From NCBI RefSeq assembly GCF_002993025.1, contig NZ_NXGI01000002.1, positions 197,393 through 261,392 on the forward strand: a DNA stretch of 64,000 bases, read 5' to 3'. Made by a program: the position numbers and the translations under genes. The notes below the pieces were generated by a model. That model worked only from the letters and a program-made list of their open reading frames with translations. It searched no databases and was not told the DNA's origin. Of the stretch, positions 54,709 to 64,000 are shown one piece after another (within the stretch, counting starts at the first letter, position 1; every line of letters begins with the position of its first letter). This DNA is from Arcobacter cryaerophilus gv. crypticus (GTDB lineage Bacteria; Campylobacterota; Campylobacteria; Campylobacterales; Arcobacteraceae).

Positions 54709-55179
54709 TTGTGTAATAATACTCTTTTAGGACAAAGACTAAATTTAAGCAGTTCTAGTGATATTTTTGATAATTTAATCAAAAAAAATGAGTGGGAAAC
54801 TTTGATTAGATTATTTAGTTTAAATATTTTGGATATAAATCATAGAGATTGTAAAGGTAGAAATATTTTATATTTTGCAATATTAAATAAAAAATATGAG
54901 TACATAAAGATACTTTTTGATTTAAGAGTTAGTTCTAAAGTAAACTTTTGTCTAAATGCAATCAATTTTGCTGTTTGTCTAGATGATATAAAATCTTTAG
55001 AGATACTTTTAAAATGTGGTTTAAATGTAGATGTTTTAGATGAAATAGGAACTTCACCTTTAATATATGCAATTTTATACAACAAAAAAAAGAGTGCAGA
55101 ATTTTTGATTAAATTTGGTGCTGATCTTGAGTTAGAAGATTTTATGGGGAATTGTGCAAAGAAATTATTACAAAAGTAA
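54709..55179 (+). CDS. Small ankyrin-repeat protein, probably Fur-controlled
   Basis: 156 residues and no signal peptide or membrane segment. About four ankyrin repeats: DINHRDCKGRNILYFAILNKK, a second with VSSKVNFCLNAINFAVCLDD, LNVDVLDEIGTSPLIYAILYNK, and ADLELEDFMGNCAKKLLQK. It starts with TTG behind AAGGAAAC. Ankyrin repeats mediate protein contacts; in the related Campylobacter jejuni a small ankyrin protein beside catalase aids heme loading, but no catalase is near here. The Fur box suggests an iron or oxidative-stress role. Confidence 0.75.
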   Translation: MCNNTLLGQRLNLSSSSDIFDNLIKKNEWETLIRLFSLNILDINHRDCKGRNILYFAILNKKYEYIKILFDLRVSSKVNFCLNAINFAVCLDDIKSLEILLKCGLNVDVLDEIGTSPLIYAILYNKKKSAEFLIKFGADLELEDFMGNCAKKLLQK

Positions 55180-55195
55180 TAGATAGTTATAGATT

Positions 55196-57673
55196 TTAAC
55201 TACAAATCAAATCTAAAATTTTCTCTATATTTTGATAGAAATTATCATTTTTTTCTATCAAAATTAAATCTTTTGCATAGCCTTTTGAAGTAATAAGTTT
55301 TGCACTTTCAACTTCTATGTTAAAATCATCAAAAACTTTTGCAATATATGCAAAAAGTCCTTTTTGGTCTTTTGTATTTATTTTCATAGATGCTAAATAT
55401 TCACTATGATTAAAGTCTATTTTTACATCATCTTTTTTTATAATTGGTTTATTTATTCTTATTTTTTTATTCATATCAAAAGATTCATGTATTATTTCTT
55501 CAATTAAATAGAGCTCTTCATCTAAAGCTTTTTTTGAAAAGCATATTTCAAAATTCTTTTTATCATCATATAGTTTGAAAATATTCATACTATTCATATC
55601 CATATATTGAAGTCTTCCCAATAAATATCCCAAATTTAAAGGAATTTTTCTAATAATTCTAATTTTTAGAAAATCATCATTTATAATATCAAAACTGTAG
55701 TTTTGTACATCTTTTGCTTTTATTGCAATATTTAAGATATCTTTGCTTTTTAGTCTTAAAAACATCTGATTTGAAGATATTTGAGCTATTTTTCTTTTTA
55801 AAATATTTGGCAACTCTTGATATTTTTCCAAAGTCTTCATTTTATTTAGTTTTGAAACTCTAGTAATACTCTCTTTTATAAGTTCTGGATTTTCAAAAGC
55901 TAAGATGCTTTTTTTATAAAGTTCTTTTAAAAGCATTGAAATTGAGCTATTGTAAAGAGGTTTATTGACTGCACAAATATCACAATAAGTTACAACATAT
56001 AAAATTTTTAGTTCATTTATATTTTTGAATAATCCTATAAAATTTAAAATAGCTTTTTGTGAATAAATATCTTCATTTGTTGCAGTTCTTGACATTTGGT
56101 CGTGGTGTTTTATGATATTTGCACCCATTTTTATAAATTCATCATCAAAACCAAAATTTTTCATGGTTTTTTTGAAAATATTTTCTCCAATAATATGATG
56201 ATCTTTTTTTCTTCCTTTTCCAATATCATGAAAAAGTGCAACAAGTCTTGTTAAAATTTGCTCCTCTTTACAAAGAGAGTTAAAAACGGATTTAATAAAC
56301 TCATCATCTATGTACATACTATATTTTACCGTTTGAAGGGTGTGAATATCTACTGGATGTTTATGATAACCATCAAATTGAGCTAGATTTGATGTTTTTT
56401 TGAAGTTGGGAATTAAACTATTTATTAGCTCACTATTATAAAATAGTTTTAAAATAGGGTACAAATTCTCATTTGTAAGAAGTATTTTAATATCTTTTTT
56501 TAGTGATTTATTTATAATTTTTGGTATTTTAACCTTACTTGCAAAGTATATGTAAGACCTATCAAAACCTTTTATTGTTTGAGGAAATGATATTAGCTCT
56601 TTTAAAAGAGTTTTTAAATCAACAAAACTTCTATGAAAAGAGCAATATATCTTATTTTCTAAAATATAAATACCTTTTTTAAATCTTGATTTTCGTAAAA
56701 TTTCTAAGTTTGAAACATCAAAAAACATAGTTCTTATAAATTTTGAACTCATGTTTGAGTGAAAATTATGAATTATGTGAAGGCTTGAAAATAGTTTTGC
56801 CATAAACTCAAACTCATTTTTAAAATTCAGTTTGTTACTTACTTCAGGAAGGGAGTCAAAAGTAATTGTATCTACCTTTTTTTTATGAATAGTATGAAGA
56901 GCATTTCTTGTTTGAAATAAAAAATCTAAAGCAATTGTAAACTTTTTATAAGAATCATAATTCAATTTTGTACCTACAAGTTCTTTTGCTTTTTGAACAT
57001 CATACACAACATTTAAAATCCAAAAAAGCATATTTGCTTCTCTTATTCCACCGTAACCATCTTTTAAATTTACTTGCATATTTAGTGGATATTTTAGTAA
57101 TCTTTGAGTGTGAGTAGTTAGTTGTTCTTGTACAAAAGCTTTTTTATCTATTTGTCTTAGATTTTTTACAAACAATTCAAAATCTTCATAAATCTTTTTT
57201 GAACCAAAGATATATCTTGATTCAAGAAGTGAAGTTTTAATTGTAATATCACTTTTTGCTAAATCATACATTTCATCAATATTATCAATATTTACAACTC
57301 TTAATCCAAGATTTAATCCACAATCCCAAGCAAAGGCTACAAATTTTTCTATGATTTTTAAAATATCATAAGATTTACTATTTTTGTATAAAATCATAAC
57401 ATCAATATCAGAGTGTAAACATAACTCTACTCTTGCATAAGAACCTAATGCAACGAAGCTAACAAATGAATTATGCTTAAAACTATTTGCACTTAAATAA
57501 GAGAAAATTTGGAATAAAAATATATCTATATTTTTTGTATTTTGTTTGAAAAAGAGTTTACTATTGCTTGTATTTGCACTATTTTTATAATCTAGATAAG
57601 TTTTTTTAAATACTTTTGATATTTCAAAACTACTTTTATCTTTGAAGTTTTCTATATCAAAAGATTTAATCAT
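55196..57673 (-). CDS. glnD: [Protein-PII] uridylyltransferase/uridylyl-removing enzyme
   Basis: 825 residues. The nucleotidyltransferase domain (GSYARVELCLHSDIDVMILY, near residue 83) is followed by the PII-UTase helical region (KDGYGGIREANMLFWIL), the HD domain (FHDIGKGRKKDHHIIGENI, near residue 470) and two C-terminal ACT-like regions, the last with FAYIAKVFDDFNIEVESAKL. It uridylylates PII (GlnB, 61077) at low glutamine and reverses this at high glutamine. Its ATG overlaps the stop of the large ankyrin gene by four bases. Confidence 0.93.
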   Translation of the reverse strand: MIKSFDIENFKDKSSFEISKVFKKTYLDYKNSANTSNSKLFFKQNTKNIDIFLFQIFSYLSANSFKHNSFVSFVALGSYARVELCLHSDIDVMILYKNSKSYDILKIIEKFVAFAWDCGLNLGLRVVNIDNIDEMYDLAKSDITIKTSLLESRYIFGSKKIYEDFELFVKNLRQIDKKAFVQEQLTTHTQRLLKYPLNMQVNLKDGYGGIREANMLFWILNVVYDVQKAKELVGTKLNYDSYKKFTIALDFLFQTRNALHTIHKKKVDTITFDSLPEVSNKLNFKNEFEFMAKLFSSLHIIHNFHSNMSSKFIRTMFFDVSNLEILRKSRFKKGIYILENKIYCSFHRSFVDLKTLLKELISFPQTIKGFDRSYIYFASKVKIPKIINKSLKKDIKILLTNENLYPILKLFYNSELINSLIPNFKKTSNLAQFDGYHKHPVDIHTLQTVKYSMYIDDEFIKSVFNSLCKEEQILTRLVALFHDIGKGRKKDHHIIGENIFKKTMKNFGFDDEFIKMGANIIKHHDQMSRTATNEDIYSQKAILNFIGLFKNINELKILYVVTYCDICAVNKPLYNSSISMLLKELYKKSILAFENPELIKESITRVSKLNKMKTLEKYQELPNILKRKIAQISSNQMFLRLKSKDILNIAIKAKDVQNYSFDIINDDFLKIRIIRKIPLNLGYLLGRLQYMDMNSMNIFKLYDDKKNFEICFSKKALDEELYLIEEIIHESFDMNKKIRINKPIIKKDDVKIDFNHSEYLASMKINTKDQKGLFAYIAKVFDDFNIEVESAKLITSKGYAKDLILIEKNDNFYQNIEKILDLICS

Positions 57674-59598
57674 TGTTTTGAAATATCTATTTCAAACTCT
57701 AAAATCATATTTTCAGCTAATTTATTTAGGTTTGATTTGTTGTTTGAATCATCAACACCAAAGCTTAGATTTAAAATATTCTTGTGATATCTTTTTAAGA
57801 ATTCCAAGATATTTGGCGATTTTTTATTTGAGTTATTTATTGATGCTCCTAAATCAATAAGTTCTAAAACAACACTTTTTTTACCCATAAAAGCAGCATA
57901 ATTTATAGGTTTTGCTCCAAAACTATCTGCTTGATTTACAATAGTATTGTTGTATTGAGATATTGTTTTAATATATTTTTCTTTATCTTTAAAAATTGTC
58001 GTATGGATGAGGTTTCTTCCTTTTTCATCTACAAAATTTGTGTCTACTCTTAAATCCAAAAGAAGTTTTAAAATATCATCTTTATCGTTTAAAATTGCAA
58101 ACTCCAAAGCTGTAATACCTCTGTCATTTTTCGCATTGATATCAACTCCTGCAACAACTAAATTTTTTATAGTATTTAATAAAACTCTTCTATTTTCAAC
58201 TCTTTTTTGCAAATCTTGCTCTAAAAGATGAAAAATAATATTATTACCATTTATATCAGTTGAATTTATTTGCAAGTTTTTTGTTCTTAAAATCTTAAAT
58301 AATGAGAAGTTAAAATTTAATAAACTATCAAAAAACAGTGGTTTATTTTTAGAGTTTAATCTATTGAAATCAAGATTATAGTTTTTTGTTAAGGCCTCTA
58401 AAATATCTTTGTATTGAGCATTTTGATTTAAATTTTCTTTATAAATCAAATCAAGGTTTTGCTCATTTTCTAAATGTAAGATAATATTGATAAGAGTTTC
58501 AACTACACAAACATTGTCTCTATTTTTGAATTCTAAATTTGCACCTTTTTCAATATATAGTTTAATCAAATCCATATTAGCTATGCCATTTAATATTAAA
58601 ATTGATAAAACTGTAAGACCTTCTACATTTTGTCTATTTAGATTTAATTTTTCAAGATTGTTTAATAAATAGTGAATTAAATCTCTATCTAAACTTCTTG
58701 TTATATTAAAAAAGATTGTCTCATTTTTATTATCCATTGCTTGAACATTTATATTTTGCTGTACTAATGCTTTTATTAATTCAGATTGACTATCTTTTTT
58801 TTCTCTATTTTGAATTTCTAAAAAGTGTTCAACTGCTTTCATTAAAATATTTTTATTTTCATGATTTTTTATATTTAAGTTAAAACCTAGTTCAGCTGCT
58901 CTTTTTATAAAAGCAAAAGCTTCTAAACCTTTTGTAGCAGCGAAAAATAAGTAGCTAATTGATTTGTTATTTGGGATTGTTGGATTTGCACCTTGATTTA
59001 ATAAATATATAGCCAAATCGAGATTTTTGTAACAATTATCAAGATGTAAAACAGTATCTCCAATTTTATTTTTATGGTTTAAATCAATTTTTTCTAAAGA
59101 GACTATTTTTTTTATTATATTCATATTGCCATTTAATACAGCATCAAAAAGAACATTGTTTCCATTATTATCACAATTTGTAAAAGAACTTGTTTTTTGT
59201 ATTAAAAATCTAACTATTTTTTTATTTGCATTATGAATTGATTCTTGCAGAACCGTTCTATTTTTGTTGTTTAAGTGGTTTAAATTAGCACCAAAATCTA
59301 ATAAAGTTTCTAGAAGTTTACTGTCTTTTGAGTATATTGTATAAAATAATGCACTCTCTTTTAGATTGTTTTCAAGTTCAAAATCAATCTTATTTTCAAG
59401 TAACCATAAACAAGAATTGTATAAATCTTTTTTACAGCAAGCTATTAATATAGGTTCACCGTTTAAGTATAAAGAGTTTAAATCTATTTTCGATTTCTCT
59501 TTTATTTTATTTAAATTCTCAATATTTAAGTTATGGCTTAAAAGCTCTTTGATTAAATCATCATTTGAAAATTTCTTAGCACCAAGCAATCCTAGCAT
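57670..59598 (-). CDS. Large ankyrin-repeat protein coupled to glnD
   Basis: 642 residues made almost wholly of ankyrin repeats from about residue 45 to 620. Clear units include DFGANLNHLNNKNRTVLQESIH, EKIDLNHKNKIGDTVLHLDNC, NQGANPTIPNNKSISYLFFAA, VAGVDINAKNDRGITALEFAI and DLGASINNSNKKSPNILEF (each in part). No signal peptide or enzyme domain. It lies upstream of glnD with an ATGA overlap, so the two are translated together. A role in regulating GlnD or PII is only inferred. AGGA before the ATG. Confidence 0.8.
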   Translation of the reverse strand: MLGLLGAKKFSNDDLIKELLSHNLNIENLNKIKEKSKIDLNSLYLNGEPILIACCKKDLYNSCLWLLENKIDFELENNLKESALFYTIYSKDSKLLETLLDFGANLNHLNNKNRTVLQESIHNANKKIVRFLIQKTSSFTNCDNNGNNVLFDAVLNGNMNIIKKIVSLEKIDLNHKNKIGDTVLHLDNCYKNLDLAIYLLNQGANPTIPNNKSISYLFFAATKGLEAFAFIKRAAELGFNLNIKNHENKNILMKAVEHFLEIQNREKKDSQSELIKALVQQNINVQAMDNKNETIFFNITRSLDRDLIHYLLNNLEKLNLNRQNVEGLTVLSILILNGIANMDLIKLYIEKGANLEFKNRDNVCVVETLINIILHLENEQNLDLIYKENLNQNAQYKDILEALTKNYNLDFNRLNSKNKPLFFDSLLNFNFSLFKILRTKNLQINSTDINGNNIIFHLLEQDLQKRVENRRVLLNTIKNLVVAGVDINAKNDRGITALEFAILNDKDDILKLLLDLRVDTNFVDEKGRNLIHTTIFKDKEKYIKTISQYNNTIVNQADSFGAKPINYAAFMGKKSVVLELIDLGASINNSNKKSPNILEFLKRYHKNILNLSFGVDDSNNKSNLNKLAENMILEFEIDISKQ

Positions 59599-59773
59599 AA
59601 TTTTTATTTCCTAAATTTTTTTTATTATATTACAAACAAAGTAATTTAAATATTAATTAAAGAATATTTCAAAAAGTGTTACCAAATTATACACTAAAAA
59701 GACAAAGCATATAAATATTTTGATTTTAAGCTATAAGTAAGATATTTTTATCTTTATTTAATTTTTTATCTGA

Positions 59774-59820
59774 TAAAATTCCGTTCGTCCAGCGCTGGAG
59801 ACTTTACTCTCTAAAAGGAC
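59774..59820 (+). promoter_or_regulatory. amt promoter and structured leader
   Basis: TAAAAT at 59774-59779 is a plausible -10. The leader that follows holds a perfect GC-rich palindrome CCAGCGCTGG (59789-59798), unusual in this AT-rich sequence. A GTCC (59787-59790) can also pair with GGAC of the AAGGAC ribosome site (59817-59820). No sigma54 site (GG-N10-GC type) was recognised. Confidence 0.4.
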
Positions 59821-59826
59821 TACTTT

Positions 59827-61020
59827 ATGGAAACTATGTCTGATATGTCATATATTATTGACACACTCTACGTACTGTTTGCGATGACTTTGGTTGTTTT
59901 TATGTATCCTGGCTTTGCTATGTTGGAAGCTGGAATTGTTAGAACAAAAAATGTTACTGCTGTCTTAACTATCAATATTCTTATTTTTTCAATTGCATCT
60001 TTAGCATTCGTTTTAGTTGGTTATTCTTTAGCATTTGGAGAAGGACTAAACGATGAAAATATAAATTATGCAACAGTTTTATTTCAGATGGCTTTCGTTG
60101 GAAAGGCAATGAATGTTATGAGTGGTGGTATTAGTGAAAGAGCTAGAATAATACCAATAGCAATATTTACAGTAATTATGAGTTCTGTTTTATACCCTTT
60201 GGTGGTTAATTTAACGTGGGGTTCAAATTTCCTAAAAGATACAATCTTAGATATATCATCAATGCATGATTTAGCAGGTTCTACAATTATACATAGTACT
60301 GGTGGTTGGGCTTTATTGGCTGCTTTACTAATTGTTGGAGCTAGAACTGGAAGATATACAAAAGAGGGTGGAGTTAGAGTTATTCCTGCTTCGAATATTC
60401 CTTTGGTAACTTTGGGAGCTTTACTTTTATGGATTGGTTGGTTTGGATTTAATGGTGGAAGTGTAGGAAGTATTACTACAAAAGAGAATGCACATCTTGT
60501 TTCATTGGTAATTTTAAATACAAATACAGCTGGTTTTGCAGGAGCAATTGCAGTAGCTATTATGATGTATGTTATGTACAAAAAGTTTGATATTACAATG
60601 ATTTTAAATGGTGGTTTAGGTGGTCTTGTTTCAATTACAGCAGCAGCTGATGTAGTTGGTGTTTACTCTCCTATTTTAATAGGGGCAATTGGTGGAATAC
60701 TAGTTGTTCTTGGTGTATTTATGTTTGACAAATTAAGAATAGATGATCCTGTTGGAGCTTTATCTGTACATTTAATAAATGGAATTTGGGGAACATTAGC
60801 AGTTGGAATTTTCGCTTCAAATGGCGATGATATTACATTCTTAGGACAATTAAAAGGTGTTGTATTTGTTGGAGTATTTGTTTTTGTAAGTTCTTATGTA
60901 TTGTTGTATGTTTTACATAAAATTATACCAATAAGATCAAAACGAGACCAAGAATTACAAGGTTTAGATGTTGAAGAGTGCGGTTTGGAAGCTTATCCAG
61001 AATTTAAACGAGCATTCTAA
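59827..61020 (+). CDS. amt: Ammonium transporter
   Basis: 397 residues, about 11 membrane segments, conducting ammonia/ammonium. Twin pore histidines: IIHSTGGWALLAALL and ALSVHLINGIWGTLAVG. The Amt signature region DLAGSTIIHSTGGW and the FGFNGGSVGS segment are present. The C-terminal cytoplasmic tail (LDVEECGLEAYPEFKR) matches the Amt GxDxxxHGExAY motif in degraded form. The PII gene follows 56 bases later, the classic amt-glnB pairing. Confidence 0.95.
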   Translation: METMSDMSYIIDTLYVLFAMTLVVFMYPGFAMLEAGIVRTKNVTAVLTINILIFSIASLAFVLVGYSLAFGEGLNDENINYATVLFQMAFVGKAMNVMSGGISERARIIPIAIFTVIMSSVLYPLVVNLTWGSNFLKDTILDISSMHDLAGSTIIHSTGGWALLAALLIVGARTGRYTKEGGVRVIPASNIPLVTLGALLLWIGWFGFNGGSVGSITTKENAHLVSLVILNTNTAGFAGAIAVAIMMYVMYKKFDITMILNGGLGGLVSITAAADVVGVYSPILIGAIGGILVVLGVFMFDKLRIDDPVGALSVHLINGIWGTLAVGIFASNGDDITFLGQLKGVVFVGVFVFVSSYVLLYVLHKIIPIRSKRDQELQGLDVEECGLEAYPEFKRAF

Positions 61021-61037
61021 TAATATTAGTTTAATAA

Positions 61038-61415
<378 letters not shown>

Positions 61416-62444
61416 ATGGAAAAAACATTTATTTTAAATGAACCTTTGGATATGCACTTACATTTAAGAGATGGTGACATGCTTCGGCTTGTTGCCCCTC
61501 TTACTTCAAACAGTTTTAGTGGTGCTTTGGTTATGCCAAATTTAGTTCCTCCAATTACAACAAAAGATGCTTTATTATCGTATAAAAAAAGAATTATTGA
61601 AGCATGCAAAGATGATAATTTTACTCCATATATGACACTATTCTTTCAAAATAACTATAGCTTTGAATTTTTGGAAGAGATTAAAGATGAGATAATTGGA
61701 ATAAAACTATATCCAGCAGGAATTACTACAAACTCTGAAACGGGAGTTTCTTCTATGGATATTGAAGTTTTAAGAGCTACTTTGGAAAATATGAGCCGCC
61801 TTGGAATTCCACTTTGTATTCATGGTGAAACAAATGGTTTTGTAATGGATAGAGAAAAAGAGTTTATGCCAATTTATGAAAGTATTGCTTCATCTTTTCC
61901 AAATTTAAAAATCATTATGGAACATATTACAACAAAAGATGCAGTAGAACTTTTAGATAAATATCCAAATCTTTATGCAACAGTTACTTTGCACCATTTA
62001 CTAATAACTTTAGATGATGTAGCAGGTGGAATGCTAGACCCACATCTTTTTTGTAAACCAATAGCAAAAAGACCAGAAGATAGAACTGCACTTTTAAATG
62101 CAGCTTTAAAAGCTCATCCAAAACTTATGTTTGGAAGCGATAGTGCTCCTCATCCAAAACATAAAAAAGAGTGTTGCGGTTGTGCAGCAGGTGTATTTAC
62201 ATCACCAATTGCTTTACAAGTTTTAGTTGAACTTTTTGAAAAACATGATAGTTTAGATAATCTAAATGATTTTGTATCAAATAATGCAAAAAAGATTTAT
62301 GGATTAAATTCAAAAGATAAAACTATAAAATTAGTTAAAAAAGATTTTACAGTTCCAGCTATTTATGAGTATAAAGATGAAAAAGTTGTACCAATGTATG
62401 CAGAAAAAACTATATCTTGGAGTATAGAGAGTATTAAAAAATAG
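61416..62444 (+). CDS. pyrC: Dihydroorotase
   Basis: Third step of pyrimidine synthesis. Type II dihydroorotase of 342 residues: metal ligands in [13 protein letters not shown] (HxH), the carboxylated Lys in [31 protein letters not shown] and [14 protein letters not shown]. The ATG follows the glnB TAA without a gap. It ends in a hairpin shared with fliM. Confidence 0.95.
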   Translation: MEKTFILNEPLDMHLHLRDGDMLRLVAPLTSNSFSGALVMPNLVPPITTKDALLSYKKRIIEACKDDNFTPYMTLFFQNNYSFEFLEEIKDEIIGIKLYPAGITTNSETGVSSMDIEVLRATLENMSRLGIPLCIHGETNGFVMDREKEFMPIYESIASSFPNLKIIMEHITTKDAVELLDKYPNLYATVTLHHLLITLDDVAGGMLDPHLFCKPIAKRPEDRTALLNAALKAHPKLMFGSDSAPHPKHKKECCGCAAGVFTSPIALQVLVELFEKHDSLDNLNDFVSNNAKKIYGLNSKDKTIKLVKKDFTVPAIYEYKDEKVVPMYAEKTISWSIESIKK

Positions 62445-62463
62445 GCTATTTTTATAGCCTATT
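62440..62463. terminator. Hairpin between pyrC and fliM
   Basis: AATAGGCTAT and ATAGCCTATT form a 10-base stem around TTTT between convergent genes, overlapping both stops. Confidence 0.75.
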
Positions 62464-63568
62464 AGAAATGAGAACTTTTTCTTTCACTTATTAGTTTTTT
62501 AATATTTTCAGCATTCTCTTTTGCTTTTTGTTCTCTTTCTTCTCTCATAAGTCTAAGAGATTCTAGAGTTTCTTGTTTCTCTTTATCAAGATTTGATCTA
62601 ATCTCAATAGCTTTTCTATTGTTTGAAATTCCACAAACAGCCGAAAACTTCTCTTTTTTATTCACATAAACTATACTATCAGAAGATACTGCATTTTTGT
62701 TAAATACAATTATATCACCCTCTTTTAAATTTAAAATTTCTAAAGTAGTCATTTCTGTTTCAGCCATAATTGGTTCTATTTTCATTCTAGCACCTGAAAT
62801 TAGAGTTTTTATATCTTGTTTTCTGCTTAGTTTTTTATTTTTACCTTCACTAAAAATCTTATCAACAATTTTATTTAATAGAGGTTCAATATAAGAAATA
62901 GGGTAGCAAATAGATAAAAAACCTGAATCTTCATCGATAGTTATTTCAAAAACTACAAGTAAAACTATATCGTGGTCTGAAACTATTTGTATAGCATTTG
63001 CATTTGTATCACTAGATTCTATTTTAAAATTTAAACTAGAAACATCACTCCAAGTTTTATATAAAATTTTAATAAACATTTTATAAAAATGCTCAAGAAC
63101 TTTTATCTCTATTTCTGTTAATTCTCTATCTAGATTATCCATAGTGTTTACAGCACCACTTCCTAGTAAATCAGCTATTACCTTATGTGAAATTGTAGGG
63201 TTGCACTCTATTACTATTCTTCCATCAAGAGGTTTCATAGATAATGTACTAAGAGATGTAACTTGAGGAATAGATAAAATAAACTCACCATAAGTCATCT
63301 GTTCAATTGATGTAAGTTTTACATCTACAACTTTTCTAAGCATTGAGCTTAAATCATTTGTAAATTCTCTAAGCATCTTATCATGCATTGTTGTAAGAGC
63401 TTTTAGTTGGTCTAGTGTTACTCTATTTGGTTTTTTAAAGTCATAGATAGAGTAATTTTTCTCTTTAGCCGTAAATTTATCAAGTGGATTTGTTCCATCA
63501 ATATCATCCCCTTGCTCAGCTATATCTAAAAGAGCATCTATCTCATCTTGACTTAAAAATTCTGCCAT
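62462..63568 (-). CDS. fliM: Flagellar motor switch protein FliM
   Basis: 368 residues. The N-terminal CheY-P binding segment FLSQDEIDALL (residues 4-14) is intact. The middle CheC-like domain has ELTEIEIKVLEHFYKMFI. The C-terminal SPOA domain has AETEMTTLEILNLKEGDIIVF in parts. A Lys/Glu-rich tail (REEREQKAKENAENIKKL) ends it. FliM links chemotaxis signalling to rotor direction. It follows flgI by six bases, an arrangement that suggests a flagellar operon continuing outside the window. Confidence 0.94.
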   Translation of the reverse strand: MAEFLSQDEIDALLDIAEQGDDIDGTNPLDKFTAKEKNYSIYDFKKPNRVTLDQLKALTTMHDKMLREFTNDLSSMLRKVVDVKLTSIEQMTYGEFILSIPQVTSLSTLSMKPLDGRIVIECNPTISHKVIADLLGSGAVNTMDNLDRELTEIEIKVLEHFYKMFIKILYKTWSDVSSLNFKIESSDTNANAIQIVSDHDIVLLVVFEITIDEDSGFLSICYPISYIEPLLNKIVDKIFSEGKNKKLSRKQDIKTLISGARMKIEPIMAETEMTTLEILNLKEGDIIVFNKNAVSSDSIVYVNKKEKFSAVCGISNNRKAIEIRSNLDKEKQETLESLRLMREEREQKAKENAENIKKLISERKSSHF

Positions 63569-63574
63569 CGTTCA

Positions 63575-64000
63575 TTATCCTCTTAATTCAATATCAACAT
63601 CAATTGCACCCATTTCTTTAATCATTCTAAGGGTGTCTATAATCTCATTCATAGGAACTTTCATTACCTTCATAGAACGAACTAAATCAGATACAGTTGG
63701 CTCTTTTTTTGTATTTATCATAGCATTGTTTATATCAATTACTGGTTTGTCTGCAATTTTTACATTATCACCAATATCAACACCTTTATTTATAGACGGA
63801 TTATTCCAATCTACTTCTCCTAATCCTGATTTATCAATTCTTATTGTGAAATTATTTCTTGCTATTACTATTGGTGAAATAACAATATCACCACCAGCAA
63901 TAATAGATTCTCTATTTACATCAATTATAAGTTTTTTTCTAAATGTAGAGTCTAGTTCTATATTTTCAACTTTTGAAATAAAGCTTACTATTGACATATT
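63575..64000 (-). CDS. flgI: Flagellar P-ring protein FlgI, C-terminal part
   Basis: The reading frame runs off the window, so only the last ~141 residues are seen. They match the FlgI C-terminus: LIIDVNRESIIAGGDIVISPIVIARNNFTI (VVIDE.TG.VV.G..V.ISPV pattern) and the terminal TVSDLVRSMKVMKVPMNEIIDTLRMIKEMGAIDVDIEL. FlgI polymerises round the flagellar rod in peptidoglycan. It is directly upstream of fliM. Confidence 0.88.
   Translation of the reverse strand, partial: NMSIVSFISKVENIELDSTFRKKLIIDVNRESIIAGGDIVISPIVIARNNFTIRIDKSGLGEVDWNNPSINKGVDIGDNVKIADKPVIDINNAMINTKKEPTVSDLVRSMKVMKVPMNEIIDTLRMIKEMGAIDVDIELRG

Noticed and set aside
60084-60581. A 165-codon minus-strand frame inside amt
   Set aside because: It lies wholly within a well-conserved transporter gene, has Pro/Ile-rich antisense composition and no start signal.

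Overview
The window is AT-rich, gene-dense bacterial chromosome. The gene content and protein character point to a member of the Campylobacterota, most likely Arcobacteraceae (Arcobacter/Aliarcobacter). The evidence is a 2-methylcitrate cluster of the AcnD/PrpF type, flagellar FliM and FlgI genes, a short RqcH, a periplasmic sulfide:quinone oxidoreductase-like flavoprotein, very Lys/Asn/Ile-rich proteins and frequent TTG starts. The family assignment is inference from content; no database search was run. I see no phage, insertion sequence, CRISPR array or obvious island. No gene-free stretch exceeds about 230 bases apart from the tRNA array. The longest gaps are 59599-59826 (amt leader), 14537-14708 (prp promoter region), 21006-21147, 13419-13558 (three stem-loops) and 6010-6171 (strong hairpin).

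Layout. 1-6009: end of an OmpA/MotB-type gene, tilS, rimO, a META-domain lipoprotein, panC, a peptide ABC permease, acpS. 6010-13558: a possible small RNA or leader hairpin, an FmdE-domain protein, gltS, ruvX-metF, serB-tal-DAHP synthase, a 2-hydroxyacid dehydrogenase. 13559-20753: a propionate (2-methylcitrate) cluster, prpB-prpC-acnD-prpF, with a divergent, unfamiliar HTH protein that is the obvious candidate regulator. 20805-29000: small HTH protein, MBOAT acyltransferase with SGNH-like partner, ArsC-like protein, leuC-type gene, mobA, then a Tat-type sulfide:quinone oxidoreductase next to an exported three-domain rhodanese. 29035-32168: thrS-infC-rpmI-rplT. 32260-41997: mixed small genes, rqcH, a TraT-like lipoprotein, and a long run cdsA-dxr-(two small genes)-tsaD-SUI1-nnr-cutA-thiG with many touching or overlapping genes. 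42046-42660: a perfect sigma70-consensus promoter, five tRNA genes (Pro, His, Arg, Leu, Gly) and a terminator. 42679-51888: a 41-residue lipoprotein missed by length filters, the oxaloacetate decarboxylase/pyruvate carboxylase-type subunits, an AraC/GyrI-type regulator, a divergent Aat-like transferase, a chemoreceptor, an orphan sensor kinase, an MFS transporter. 51990-55179: transketolase, GGCT-like protein, YnfA-like protein and a small ankyrin protein behind a near-consensus Fur box. 55196-61415: nitrogen sensing (glnD with a large overlapping ankyrin-repeat gene, amt, glnB). 61416-64000: pyrC, fliM and the end of flgI.

How the genes fit together. Propionyl-CoA is handled by PrpC, AcnD/PrpF and PrpB to pyruvate and succinate. 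Amt, GlnB and GlnD form an ammonium-sensing set. The SQR-like flavoprotein and the rhodanese suggest periplasmic sulfide oxidation and sulfane-sulfur handling. Most of the window is ordinary core genome. The least explained parts are the divergent regulator of the prp cluster, the ankyrin genes tied to iron (Fur box) and nitrogen (glnD) control, an apparent internal translation start that would make a free biotin-carrier domain, a C/U-rich-loop RNA hairpin upstream of the FmdE gene, and a triple stem-loop intergenic region.
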